Part shown: piece by piece, positions 36,494 through 46,100 of the stretch
Position numbering within the stretch: the stretch's first letter is position 1
Layout of the letters: each line of letters opens with the position of its first letter
From: an uncultured Verrucomicrobiota bacterium
Lineage (GTDB): Bacteria; Verrucomicrobiota; Kiritimatiellia; CAJWTS01
Assembly (NCBI GenBank): GCA_913047795.1
Contig: CAJWTS010000010.1
Location: 1-64,000 of the forward strand
Direction of reading: 5' to 3'
DNA length: 64,000 nt
The notes under the pieces: model-generated
Databases searched by the model: none
Seen by the model: only the letters and a program-made list of their open reading frames with translations
Told to the model about the DNA's origin: nothing
Position numbers and translations under genes: made by a program

Positions 36494-38572
36494 CTACTTC
36501 GACGGACGCGCCGGCGCGCGCGTCCCAAGTTGTTCGATCAACGCATTCACACGCCGCGCCTGGTTTGTCCGGCCGACCGCTTCGAGCCAGGCTGATTCGG
36601 CGAGCAGGAAGTCGTCCTGAACGCGGCTCATAGGGAAGCCCACCTCCCATCGGCCGAGGAGGTACCAGGCGTCCGCTGTCTGCATTTCATCCATGGCACG
36701 GTGAAAGGTGGCGGCGAGTTGCTTGCGCTTGAAACGTCGGCCGTGAACGCTGATATCGGCATGAAACGCTTTACGGGCGAGTGCGTTCGCGTTTTCAAGC
36801 CGCGGCAACGCGCGATTGACGTCAGTGGCATAGAGATCGAGTTCGGCCAATCGCGACAGCGCATGGATGCGCGCCCTCGACGTTTCGTTCTTGTTGCGGA
36901 GGACGTTATCCGCGATCAGACGCGCCGCGCCGGGCTCCTCCAGATCGTGTATCAACATGCGGAGTTGGAGGTCTCCAAGGTCCGCCTGTCGTTCCGGGTC
37001 CGCTTCGTCGCGCCGCAGCAAGACCAGCCAGCGCAACATCTCCTTCGCGTGGCCGGGCGTTCGCAGGGCCAGCCCGATCGCGTCTTCGACCCGGTGTCGG
37101 CGTGGCGTGGGCAGGGCCGCGATATCCGCGCCCGCGCGTCGTCGTAGAAGATCCATCAGTTCGGCGCCACGACCGGGATCAGAGACATCAACCAGGTGTG
37201 TCCACATTTCCGGGGGCCAATGATCCGCGGGCGAGCGGAGTGGCGGGATAGCGCGACACTGCGTCAGGAAGGCGGCACGGAAGCGAGCACGGGTCGCCGG
37301 ATCCTTAACCGACGACGCCGGCGGTACCCGCTTTGGGAAGAAAGTGCGCGTCATGCGCGAGAGGCGCCGGCCCGCCAGCGTCGTGAGCCGCACCTTTCGG
37401 TCGCCGCGCCCGGCAAACAACCAGGTTGTGTTTGTTGCGGTCACGGTTGCGTTTGTACCGAAGGTCCAGAGATACCGCGTGTCCTTTTTTGCCGGCAGCA
37501 GTGGTGCCAGGCGATAGAGGCACAAAATGTTGGTGCCGGTCTGGATATACGCTTCCCAGGACGGTTCGAATAATGCCGGCGAACCGCTGCGGGTTTCGGC
37601 GCCGATGATTGCGGCGCGGCCGCTGTGAACAAACTCATCGGTGCGCATCGGGCGTGTTGCGCCCCGTTTATAACGGCGATCGGAGGGTGGAACCTCGGCC
37701 AGCTCCGGACGGGGCGGTTGCCACCCGAGGTGGACTTCGCGACCGCCTGGATCGAGATGAAAGATGGCGCGGCCATCGATATTGTAGTGAAAGTATTCGA
37801 TGCGATGAATGCCGTGCGTGAGCGTGACCCATTCGCCGTGTTCCCCGGCTTCGCCGCCGCGCTTGTGGCCCTCACCCGGCCAGCTGTGCAGGGTTTCGCC
37901 GTTTACGGCGAAGGCTGATCCGTCCTTGGAAATGCTGTAGAGATATGCCGCGCCGTTCGTTGGACTCGCCAGCCAGCCGCAGTAGTAACTTGAGCCGTTT
38001 CCGTTGCGGCCGACAGGGGGATCCGTCTCATAAATGCGTGGTGCCTGCGCGAACAAGAGATTCGTTCCGATGGCCGCCTGTTTCGAGAGAGCGTGAGCCG
38101 TCTCGAGGCCAGCATTGCCGCGCGTATAGTAGAACAGGAGGCTTGGTTTGAACGTCTCCAGGCGATTCGGCGCGACGGGGTAGGGCACTGCGCTGGGCCG
38201 AACGTAGACATCGAGCAGCGGGTGACCGGTCTCGGTGACGAGCGCAAGCCCCTCGTTCCGGTTGTGCCACAGGCCTTCATGGCGCAGTTGATCACCGGTT
38301 GTCGCGTCCAGCACGATCGGGGTGGCATGTTGCGTCGGCAGGATGCCGCCATCGGGTAAAATTACGATAACGCCCGCGTCGGCGTGTGTCGCGGCCGATG
38401 TAACTGCCAGCTGAAATCGGATCGGTGCTTCAGGAACTTTCCATTCGGCCATGACCGGCGAGGAGCAGGTGGCCGTCATGGCGAGTAGCAGCAGCCCGCG
38501 CGCCACCGGGGCCGTGCATCGAGCGGCGTGGGCCGGCCTCGGATGTCGATCAGGCGGGGGTGGACACGCCAT
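36494..38572 (-). CDS. Secreted PA14-like/PKD-like protein with helical C-terminus, copy A
   Basis: A 692-residue exported protein. The signal peptide is 'VARGLLLLAMTATCSSPVMA', after which the mature chain starts 'EWKVPEAPIRF'. A beta domain of about 130 residues is followed by a PA14-like domain ('YYCGWLASPTNGAAYLYSI', 'DGSAFAVNGETLHSWPGEG', 'WVTLTHGIHRIEYFHY'), a PKD-like domain ('YLWTFGTNATVTATNTTWLF', 'RKVRLTTLAGRRLSRMTRTF') and a long TPR-like helical half ending with 'RWEVGFPMSRVQDDFLLAE'. The ATG at 38572 (AAGGA just before it) is chosen because it gives the signal peptide; it overlaps the FHA-MoxR gene by 23 nt. It is an obvious paralogue of 40866-43118. Probably a ligand- or glycan-binding periplasmic or surface partner of the MoxR system (inference). 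Confidence 0.8.
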   Translation of the reverse strand: MACPPPPDRHPRPAHAARCTAPVARGLLLLAMTATCSSPVMAEWKVPEAPIRFQLAVTSAATHADAGVIVILPDGGILPTQHATPIVLDATTGDQLRHEGLWHNRNEGLALVTETGHPLLDVYVRPSAVPYPVAPNRLETFKPSLLFYYTRGNAGLETAHALSKQAAIGTNLLFAQAPRIYETDPPVGRNGNGSSYYCGWLASPTNGAAYLYSISKDGSAFAVNGETLHSWPGEGHKRGGEAGEHGEWVTLTHGIHRIEYFHYNIDGRAIFHLDPGGREVHLGWQPPRPELAEVPPSDRRYKRGATRPMRTDEFVHSGRAAIIGAETRSGSPALFEPSWEAYIQTGTNILCLYRLAPLLPAKKDTRYLWTFGTNATVTATNTTWLFAGRGDRKVRLTTLAGRRLSRMTRTFFPKRVPPASSVKDPATRARFRAAFLTQCRAIPPLRSPADHWPPEMWTHLVDVSDPGRGAELMDLLRRRAGADIAALPTPRRHRVEDAIGLALRTPGHAKEMLRWLVLLRRDEADPERQADLGDLQLRMLIHDLEEPGAARLIADNVLRNKNETSRARIHALSRLAELDLYATDVNRALPRLENANALARKAFHADISVHGRRFKRKQLAATFHRAMDEMQTADAWYLLGRWEVGFPMSRVQDDFLLAESAWLEAVGRTNQARRVNALIEQLGTRAPARPSK

Positions 38573-40001
38573 AGTCCTTCTCGCTCGGCTCCTCGACCGT
38601 GTCCAGCAGGCGGTTGACGAGATCCATCGAGGACAGACCCTCAGAGTCTGCCGCAAAATTTGTGTAGATGCGGTGTCGCAGGACGGGAATCGCTGCGGAT
38701 CGGATGTCGTTGCAGGCCAGGTGAATACGTCCGTCCATCACCGCACGGGCTTTGGCCGCGAGAATCAAGTACTGCCCGGCGCGCGGTCCGGCTCCGGTCG
38801 AGACGAACTCCTTGATAAAGTCCGGCGCGGACTCGTTGTCGGGTCGCGAGGCGCGGACGAGCCTGATGGCGTACTTCACGACATGTGGCGAGACCGGGAC
38901 TTTGCGCACAACGTCCTGTAGTTGCATCACATCGGCCCGGGTCAGGATCCGATCCGGCTGCGCGTCTTTGCCGGCCGTGGTGGAGGAGACAATCAGCTCT
39001 TCCTCTTCTTCCGAAGGGTAGTCGACCCAGATATTGAACATGAATCGGTCCATCTGCGCCTCGGGCAGCGGATAGGTACCCTCTTGCTCGATTGGATTCT
39101 GCGTGGCCAGCACAAAGAAGGGCGGCTCGAGATCATAGGTGACGTTTCCGGCGGTCACCCTCTTCTCCTGCATGGCCTCCAGGAGCGCCGCCTGCGTCTT
39201 GGGCGGCGTCCGGTTGATTTCGTCGGCAAGCAGCAGGTTGCAGAAAATCGGGCCGCGCAAGAAGCGAAACTCTTTTTCGTTGGTGTCGCGGTTGGTTTCG
39301 AGAATCTCCGTACCCGTAATGTCCGACGGCATCAGGTCCGGCGTAAACTGGATTCGCTTGAATTCCAGGTCGACCACGCGTGCGATCGTGCTGATCATCA
39401 ATGTCTTGGCCAGGCCGGGCAGACCAATCAGAAGCGAGTGTCCACCCGCCAGCATGCACATCATCACCTGGTCGATAACGTCCCGCTGGCCGATGATGAC
39501 CTTTGCAACCTCCTTGCGGATATTATCGGTGATGCCGCTCATGCGTTCGACCAGCGCGACGTCGTCCGCGCTGGCTTCGGGTAGCGGCGGCTGTGGTGCG
39601 GGGTTCACCCGCACGGGTTCGGCTGGCGGGTTGACCGGCGGGGGTTCAACGGTGGGGTTTTCAACAGGTGCGTCGACGGCAGGTTTCTCGGGCGCGGCGC
39701 CGGCGGTCGACTGTCCTTCGGCGCGGAATTGGATCTCGGTGCCGCCGATGACAAACACATCGCCATCGCCGAGAATCGATTCCTTGATCCCTTTGCCGTC
39801 GACCAGCGTGCCATTCGCGCTGTCCAGATCTCGCAGCCACCAGCCGTCGTTGCGGCGCGCAACTTCGGCGTGATGTCCTGAAGTCAGGTCGTCCTCGACG
39901 ATCAGCGTGCAGTCATCCGCGCGACCCATCACGACGTGATCCGTCGAGAGCTCGATCGTGATTCCGGCCTTGGGGCCGTTCAATATTTTCAGACTGCTCA
40001 T
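38550..40001 (-). CDS. MoxR family AAA+ ATPase with N-terminal FHA domain
   Basis: A 483-residue fusion. Residues about 2-90 form a forkhead-associated domain with the phospho-threonine-binding residues in place: Gly26-Arg27, Ser41 and His44, and Asn63-Gly64 in 'LDSANGTLVDG'. A Pro/Val-rich linker (about 95-140) leads to a MoxR ATPase with Walker A 'GLPGLAKT', Walker B '[20 protein letters not shown]' and '[19 protein letters not shown]'. The FHA domain would let phosphorylated proteins recruit or control the ATPase. A GGAGG box nine bases upstream fixes the ATG. It lies between the two secreted PA14 paralogues, downstream of the other genes of the system, while MoxR heads the first system. 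Confidence 0.94.
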   Translation of the reverse strand: MSSLKILNGPKAGITIELSTDHVVMGRADDCTLIVEDDLTSGHHAEVARRNDGWWLRDLDSANGTLVDGKGIKESILGDGDVFVIGGTEIQFRAEGQSTAGAAPEKPAVDAPVENPTVEPPPVNPPAEPVRVNPAPQPPLPEASADDVALVERMSGITDNIRKEVAKVIIGQRDVIDQVMMCMLAGGHSLLIGLPGLAKTLMISTIARVVDLEFKRIQFTPDLMPSDITGTEILETNRDTNEKEFRFLRGPIFCNLLLADEINRTPPKTQAALLEAMQEKRVTAGNVTYDLEPPFFVLATQNPIEQEGTYPLPEAQMDRFMFNIWVDYPSEEEEELIVSSTTAGKDAQPDRILTRADVMQLQDVVRKVPVSPHVVKYAIRLVRASRPDNESAPDFIKEFVSTGAGPRAGQYLILAAKARAVMDGRIHLACNDIRSAAIPVLRHRIYTNFAADSEGLSSMDLVNRLLDTVEEPSEKDYGVSTPA

Positions 40002-40098
40002 GCCGTAATTCCTCCGACCACGTCGCGGGCTCCGTGCGGCCCGAGCAGGCACTATACCGAAGGCGGCACAGCCGACGCAAGGCGACGGATTTGTGGGG

Positions 40099-40869
40099 CT
40101 ATTTACGCAAATTCAATTCGCCAAGGTCCTTGATTCGATCGGACACACGGATTCGACTGAGATTCCGGACGAATCGTCCCTTCAAGACGCCCTTTGGATC
40201 GTCGCCCACGATCTCGTTACGCGTCAGCTCGCGTGTCATCGCAATCTGGAAGCCCGGGCCGACGTCTTCAAAGCGGACCAGGCGGATGCTCCGCAATTGC
40301 CCCGAGAACGTATCGCCTCGAAAACCGGAGGCCATCGTGGTGCCGGTGGTGCCCGTGCGTAGATACGTTACGATGGCGCGCGCGCTGACGAACTCGCCGG
40401 ATGCACCTTCAATCCGGTGAATTTGCTTAACATCGAAAAAGGGCACAGCCCTTTTCAGGGTCTGGTCGATTTTTTCACGTTGTTCACTCGTGAGGACACC
40501 CGCCCGGGAACTGCGGACAAGGGTAATACCTTCGTAGAAAGCGTCCGGATAGAGGATGAAGAGGGCGTACTTATCCGGTGCCATGCCGCGAAACGATATC
40601 TTTTTTCCTGAAACGTTGCCCGCGTAACATCGCTTGCGCGGGTTGTCCGGGGCAACGGCGATCGCGGCCAGTGGCGAGCCGCCGGGCGCGGTGATGACGG
40701 CCACGATCCCGCCGCCGGCCGAGGGGTCGACCGGCGTATAGAGCTTGGTCGACGTTCGGGTGCCGGTGTATTCGCCGGCGTATGCGGTTGCGACGAGGAG
40801 CGTCAATCCGATTACGAGTTCCGCAATCGCTCCGCGCGGGAAGCAGGCCTTGTATCGTCGCGTTCTCAT
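40099..40869 (-). CDS. Exported protein with transthyretin/carboxypeptidase-regulatory-like domain
   Basis: A 256-residue protein with an N-terminal signal ('IAELVIGLTLLVATAYAGEY'). Residues about 50-110 ('GIVAVITAPGGSPLAAIAV' ... 'SFRGMAPDKYALFILYPDAF') look like a transthyretin-like or carboxypeptidase-regulatory-like beta sandwich, with the usual G.P.G.Y pattern replaced by 'MAPDKYAL'. The C-terminal half is beta-rich ('EFVSARAIVTYLRTGTTG', 'QLRSIRLVRFEDVGPGF') without a known domain. Its ATG overlaps the stop of the upstream PA14 gene (ATGA). It is then separated from the FHA-MoxR gene by 97 nt. Function unknown; operon membership points to the second MoxR system. Confidence 0.75.
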   Translation of the reverse strand: MRTRRYKACFPRGAIAELVIGLTLLVATAYAGEYTGTRTSTKLYTPVDPSAGGGIVAVITAPGGSPLAAIAVAPDNPRKRCYAGNVSGKKISFRGMAPDKYALFILYPDAFYEGITLVRSSRAGVLTSEQREKIDQTLKRAVPFFDVKQIHRIEGASGEFVSARAIVTYLRTGTTGTTMASGFRGDTFSGQLRSIRLVRFEDVGPGFQIAMTRELTRNEIVGDDPKGVLKGRFVRNLSRIRVSDRIKDLGELNLRK

Positions 40870-43118
40870 TCGAGGTAGCGTTGCGCTGTCACGGCAACGG
40901 GGAATTCATGGTAGTCCTTGACGATCATCTTCGCGAGTTTCTTCAGCTGTTCCTGGTCGCCGAGGTCGATCAGGCAGTTCAGTTCCATCTCAAGTATGCG
41001 CGGCAGGTGCAAACTCATGCCGACCGCGGCGCGATGCGCTTGCATGATGCGGACCGCGCGCCGCCTGGCGTTGGCGTAGATCCACCACTCGGCGAGTGCC
41101 GACACGTACTCGCCGTCGAACTTACTCATCGGAAATCCGATTTCCCATTTCTCGATCACGCGGCGCGCTTCGTCGTTCTGGCCCTGATCCATGAACGCGC
41201 GGAAGTTGCGGTAGAGCGTGCCTTCGCGCACGGCGTGTGCGCGCCAGTCGCCCGGTCCCCGTTTGCGCGCCGTGGGTCGCGTGCCGGCCGCGCGTGCCGC
41301 TTCGCGTGCGGTTCGTTCGCGCAATCTCCGTGCGGCCACGGACGCGTCGCTATAAAACTTACGTGCGGCCACGTAGTCTCCGCCGAGGAAGTCGACGTCG
41401 CCACGCCGGATGATTCCGCGAATCCATTCGGTCGAATCGGCGCGCCGCTGCTGGAGCAACGACCCGAGGATGCGACGGGCAAGCGCTGGATTGTTCCGTT
41501 CGTACAGTGCATGTGAAGCGCGCGCGACCTTCCAATGCAGGCGGCGCTCCGCATCGGTCGTCGCGCGGGTCAGACGATCCAGCCAGGGGTCGATCAGCTT
41601 GCCGGTTTCGTCATGCGATCGAAGCGCGGTGATCAGCAGGTCCTCGAAGTACATACGCAGCTCGGGGGGCAGCCCCTTTATCGAGGCGTACGATTCCTGG
41701 AACAACGTGTACATTAACGAATGGCCGCGGCCATAGTCCGAGATCGCCCGTAGCGCGACCCACATCGTGGGCGACCAGCTCGTGGCAGTCGGTGCCTTAC
41801 CCTTCGCACGCGCGGCGGCAAGGAAGAACTCGCGGTAGCGGCTTCGATGCGCGGGATTGTTGATCGACATGCGCGTGGGCACGCGACCGGGATAGAAGGT
41901 CCGTGTCGCCCGAGAAACATGGTCGCCGCTACGGAGCGTAAGGCGGACGGTCCGGCGTGTACGCCCGGGGAAGAGCCAATTCACCCGCTTCCCGGACAGC
42001 ATGCTTTGCCCATCGAATACCCATTCATAAGTCGTGCCGGGCGGATGCGACGCGGCATATAGCGGATCGAACCGGAAGCATCCGACAAGGTGTTCACCGG
42101 GTTGGATATAGGAAATCCAGCGCGGGTCAAAAACCGCCAGCGGACCGCCTGGAGTCTCGGCTGCCGTGACGACGGCCGCGCCCGATTGCACGAAGTCCTG
42201 CGGCTGCATCGGTCCGGTGACGGACCGGTTCGGATAGGTCGTCTTATGCGCGACGCCGCCCGCGTCCTTCAGGATCTGGTAGGGCTGTTTGGCGCCGGCC
42301 TGCTGCCAGCCCAGCTGGGCGGCCCGTTGCTGGACGCTGTAGAGGAAGTATTCGATGCGGTGCAGGCCCTCCGTGAGCGTGACCCAGCTTCCCTGTCGAC
42401 CATCACGGCCTTCGTTGCGCTTGTGCCGCCCCGGCCAGCTATGCACGAGCTTGCCGTCGATCGCAATTTCGGAGCCATCTTGCGATCCGGTATAGAAGTA
42501 GGTGCGTCCTGCCGTGCGGCAACGGAACCATCCGGTGTAGTAGCCCGAACTCTTGGCATCTCGGCCTGCCGGTGCCGCGGTGTCATAGACCTGTCGAACG
42601 ACCGCGAACCGGACGTCCGGCCCGGCGGCGGCTGAGCGCGCCAGACGATGTGCGCGCTCCAGTGACGCGGCGCCGTTAACGCCATAGAAAAGCAAGCTGG
42701 GTTTGAACTGCCTCAGCGCCGATGGAGGCACGGGGAAAGGGCGTCGCCCGGCGGCGACGTAAATCGCGACGTGATTGACGCCCGGTCCGGGGTCAAAGAC
42801 GAGTGCAAGGCCGTCCCCGGGGTGTTGCCATAGGCCTTCGGCAGGACAGCGCTTGCCCTGTGGGTCGACCACGATCGGTGTTGGGAAGCGCCGTGGAAGA
42901 ATCCCGCCATCCGGCAGAACGGCAATGACTCCGGCACCGGGAGCGCTCGGTCGGCGCGTGATCTTAACCATGAAGCGCACGTCGGCCTGGGGTATCTGCC
43001 AGGTGGTTTCGGCGCCAATGGTGGTCGCTCCCGCGAGTGCGCCGATCAGCATCAGGCAGAGGCCGGCGCGATATCGTTGCGTTCGTGAGCCAATCCGATC
43101 GTGATGATGGGTCGTCAT
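40866..43118 (-). CDS. Secreted PA14-like/PKD-like protein with helical C-terminus, copy B
   Basis: A 750-residue exported protein: His-rich start, signal peptide ending about residue 36, an N-terminal beta domain ('VIAVLPDGGILPRRFPTPIV'), a PA14-like domain at about 190-275 ('YYTGWFRCRTAGRTYFYTG', 'DGKLVHSWPG', 'WVTLTEGLHRIEYFLYS'), a PKD-like domain at about 355-405 and a helical repeat region from about 450 to the end with 'KWEIGFPMSKFDGEYVSAL'. Each block has a counterpart in copy A, in the same order. The helical half is Arg-rich. It follows the DUF4175-like gene by 29 nt on the same strand. Likely extracytoplasmic partner of the MoxR/VWA machine. Confidence 0.82.
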   Translation of the reverse strand: MTTHHHDRIGSRTQRYRAGLCLMLIGALAGATTIGAETTWQIPQADVRFMVKITRRPSAPGAGVIAVLPDGGILPRRFPTPIVVDPQGKRCPAEGLWQHPGDGLALVFDPGPGVNHVAIYVAAGRRPFPVPPSALRQFKPSLLFYGVNGAASLERAHRLARSAAAGPDVRFAVVRQVYDTAAPAGRDAKSSGYYTGWFRCRTAGRTYFYTGSQDGSEIAIDGKLVHSWPGRHKRNEGRDGRQGSWVTLTEGLHRIEYFLYSVQQRAAQLGWQQAGAKQPYQILKDAGGVAHKTTYPNRSVTGPMQPQDFVQSGAAVVTAAETPGGPLAVFDPRWISYIQPGEHLVGCFRFDPLYAASHPPGTTYEWVFDGQSMLSGKRVNWLFPGRTRRTVRLTLRSGDHVSRATRTFYPGRVPTRMSINNPAHRSRYREFFLAAARAKGKAPTATSWSPTMWVALRAISDYGRGHSLMYTLFQESYASIKGLPPELRMYFEDLLITALRSHDETGKLIDPWLDRLTRATTDAERRLHWKVARASHALYERNNPALARRILGSLLQQRRADSTEWIRGIIRRGDVDFLGGDYVAARKFYSDASVAARRLRERTAREAARAAGTRPTARKRGPGDWRAHAVREGTLYRNFRAFMDQGQNDEARRVIEKWEIGFPMSKFDGEYVSALAEWWIYANARRRAVRIMQAHRAAVGMSLHLPRILEMELNCLIDLGDQEQLKKLAKMIVKDYHEFPVAVTAQRYLE

Positions 43119-43147
43119 GCCTTCGGTTGCTTCGTCGCTGATGATTG

Positions 43148-46100
43148 CTACAGCGGTAGATTGTTCAGCGCCTTGAAATACTCCGACACCTTCTTGCGGT
43201 AGATCGCGGGCGCATCGTCGCTGCCGCCGGCGAGCTGATCGTCGAGTGCCGGCGAGCGCGCGTTGGAGCTTTCGGCGCGGTTGCTGAAGCCGGAAGAGAG
43301 TTCGGTGCGTGTCTTGCGCAGGGCATCTACGACGCGCCTGCGAAGTTCGGCGATCTCGTGGATTGGCGCGCGGCGGTTTAGCGCATCGGCGGCACGTTGC
43401 ATGTCGTCAATCGCCTCGTCCAGCGAACCCGTGCGCACGTGCAACATGCTCGCCTGCGCGTAGAGCTGGTTGGCGCGGCGCTGCATATACATGTCCCAGT
43501 CGCCGGACTCGTTGATATCCGAATCACGGCGCGGACCCTGTCCCGGCATGCCGCGTTCCTTGGCTTTGCCCGACGTCTGCTTGCCGCCGCCGGTGGCAAC
43601 GGCCTCGACATCGTTGGCCTCCTCGACCTTGCCGCCGCCCTGGTTGGGGTCCTGCGTCATGCGCTTGTCGATATTCTTGTCGCCTTCCTCAATGGCGCCC
43701 GACGCGGCGGTGGTCTCCCCGTCGGACATGCCCTGGCGGCCGATGTTGGAACGCCCGTCCTGCTCCTTGTGGTCCGGTGCCTTGTTGCCGGATTTGCCCT
43801 GGGCGCTGAAATTGGACCATTCGCCCTCCTGAATGTCCCAGCCGGGCGCCATGTCCGGCGTGCCCTGATTCGTAGCGGAGTCGTCCGCCTCGCGGGCCTT
43901 GTCCTCGGCCTCTTCGAGCAGTTCGCCGATGATGTCCTCCATGGCGGCGGGCATCGGCATGACGCCCATCTCGCCCTGGTTCTCGAACTCGGCCTGGTCG
44001 AAATCTTCCATCAGGCGCCGCGTCATGTCCTGCTGGTTGAGCCACATCTCCATCTCATCAGAGCGTTGGGCGGCCATCTCCATCATGTCCAGCAGGCCGT
44101 CGTCCTTCATCGTTGCCATCTCCTGGACCTCGCCGCTCCCGTTCGTGGACACCGGGTCGACCTCCATTTCTTCGAAGACCTGCCAAACGTCTTCGACGAG
44201 ATCGTTGCCAACCGGGAGCTTCTGAAAAATGTTCAGGTCGACAGGGATATCGAGCAGGGCCTCTTTCATGTTCTCTCGAACCTCCTCCAGTTCTTCTTCG
44301 AGCTGGTCCTGTTCCTTGTCCATGTTGTCTTCTTGCCGGTCCAACTCGCGCATGGCTTCGGCGATCTTGCCTTGCAGATCGGCCATCTTCTTCATGCGGT
44401 CCTGGAATTCTTCCAATGCATCCAGTAGCGCTTCGCGGTCTTTCTCGAATTCCTCGAACCGCCATTGGTTCAGCATCTTCTGAAGCGCGCGCAGGTTGGC
44501 CAGTACACGTTTCTCAATGTCGGCGGCTTGTTGAATCCGATTCTCGTCGAGTGCTTCCGCGGCCTGAATCATGTCGGCATGAACACGCCGCTTGCCGGCC
44601 TCGGCGGCCACCTTCGAAACGAGTTCGGAAAAATCGGCATCGACCGCCTTCGACTTGCGGGCCTCGCGCTCGCAGGCCTGCACGAATTCGGTCAGGTCGG
44701 ACGCGAGGTCGTCCTGGCTGTCGACGAGGCCCTGCGGTACCGCGTCGACCTTGATCGCGTTGGCGGTGCGCTTCAGCGTCCGCGTCTGGCCGCGTACGAG
44801 TGCGTCCATCATGGCCAGCAGTCCCGATATGCGTTCGCGTCGCGCGGCGGCCTCTTTGCCGCCGTCCACGTGGGTCAGCAGGTGTAGGATCTTGGTTTCG
44901 TGAACGATGGCGCGCTGCACAAGCGACGGTTTGCGCGCGGTGTCCGCGTCGGGAATACGTAGCAGCACGTCGATCGCTTTTGCCATGTCGCCCTCGTAGA
45001 GTCGGCGCACAATATCGGTCAGCCCGCCGAGCGGACGGCGGTTGTCGACCAGCAGACCTCCCGCCAGCCGGCGAATGTCTTTCTGGCGGGCGGCAAGCTC
45101 GGCCCACGACGCCGGTAGCGCACTGTCGAGAGCACTCGCGAGGGTGCGCGTACGGGCCAGATTCGCCTTCTGCCATTCGATCATCTGTTCCAGCGACCGG
45201 CTCGCTTGATGCGCGGCATCCTCGTCTTTCGCCGCCATGCCCGCGACGGTCATGGGTTCGAAGACGATGGGTTCGGACATGCCGATCTGTCCGCCCCAGG
45301 GCCGGTTGTCGACCACGACGAGACGCAGTCGCAGTGGATCGTCGCCCGCGGTTAATCGTTGATCCGACTGCCAATCGATTGCCTGCTCAATGCCGCCCAC
45401 TTCGAAAGTCGCGATCGTTTCCGGCTTCTTGCCGCGCGTCGCCTTGGGTGGCAGGCGCTGCAGGTAGGCCGTGGCGAGGCCGTAGTCATCCGCGACGACG
45501 GCTTCAATGGCCGGTGTCTGGCCGGGTCCGAGAATCGCTTTCCCGGTGGGCATCGTGACTTCAACCGTGGGCGGTTTGTCGGGAAAGCGCTTGAGTCGCA
45601 GGTTCGTATCCATCGTGAAGTTTTCGCTGTCGGCGGCATGCAGCGAGAGCAGCCGTGGGTTGCGGAGTTCAAAGGTGGCGCGCCAGGTGTCGCGGCCGTC
45701 CTTCATGAACGCGACCGCATCGGCACCGGGAAGGACCACTCGGGCGGCCGTTAGAGGAAAGTTGGCCGCGATTGCCAGGGCGATCCCGGCACCGTCCGGA
45801 ACGGTTACCTCCTCGCTCAGTGCGTCGAAGTTGCGCGGGCTGAGCCCCGTGTAGGCGGGTGGCGTGATGCGCGCCGTGAATGTCTCGAGTGCCAGCGGAG
45901 GTCGGGCCACGACCCGGAATTTACGGTGCGGATATCGTCCGGCGCGAAAGCGATAGTCCATGCTGGTCGTGACGCGCGGCAGGCGGTAGGCGAATGCCTG
46001 CACCACGCCGGATTCCTTGATGCGTCCCAACGTGATGGTTTGTTTGCGGTCGTCGTCCGGCCAGAGTTCGAGATGAATATCAACCTCTGCTCGCCCGCGG

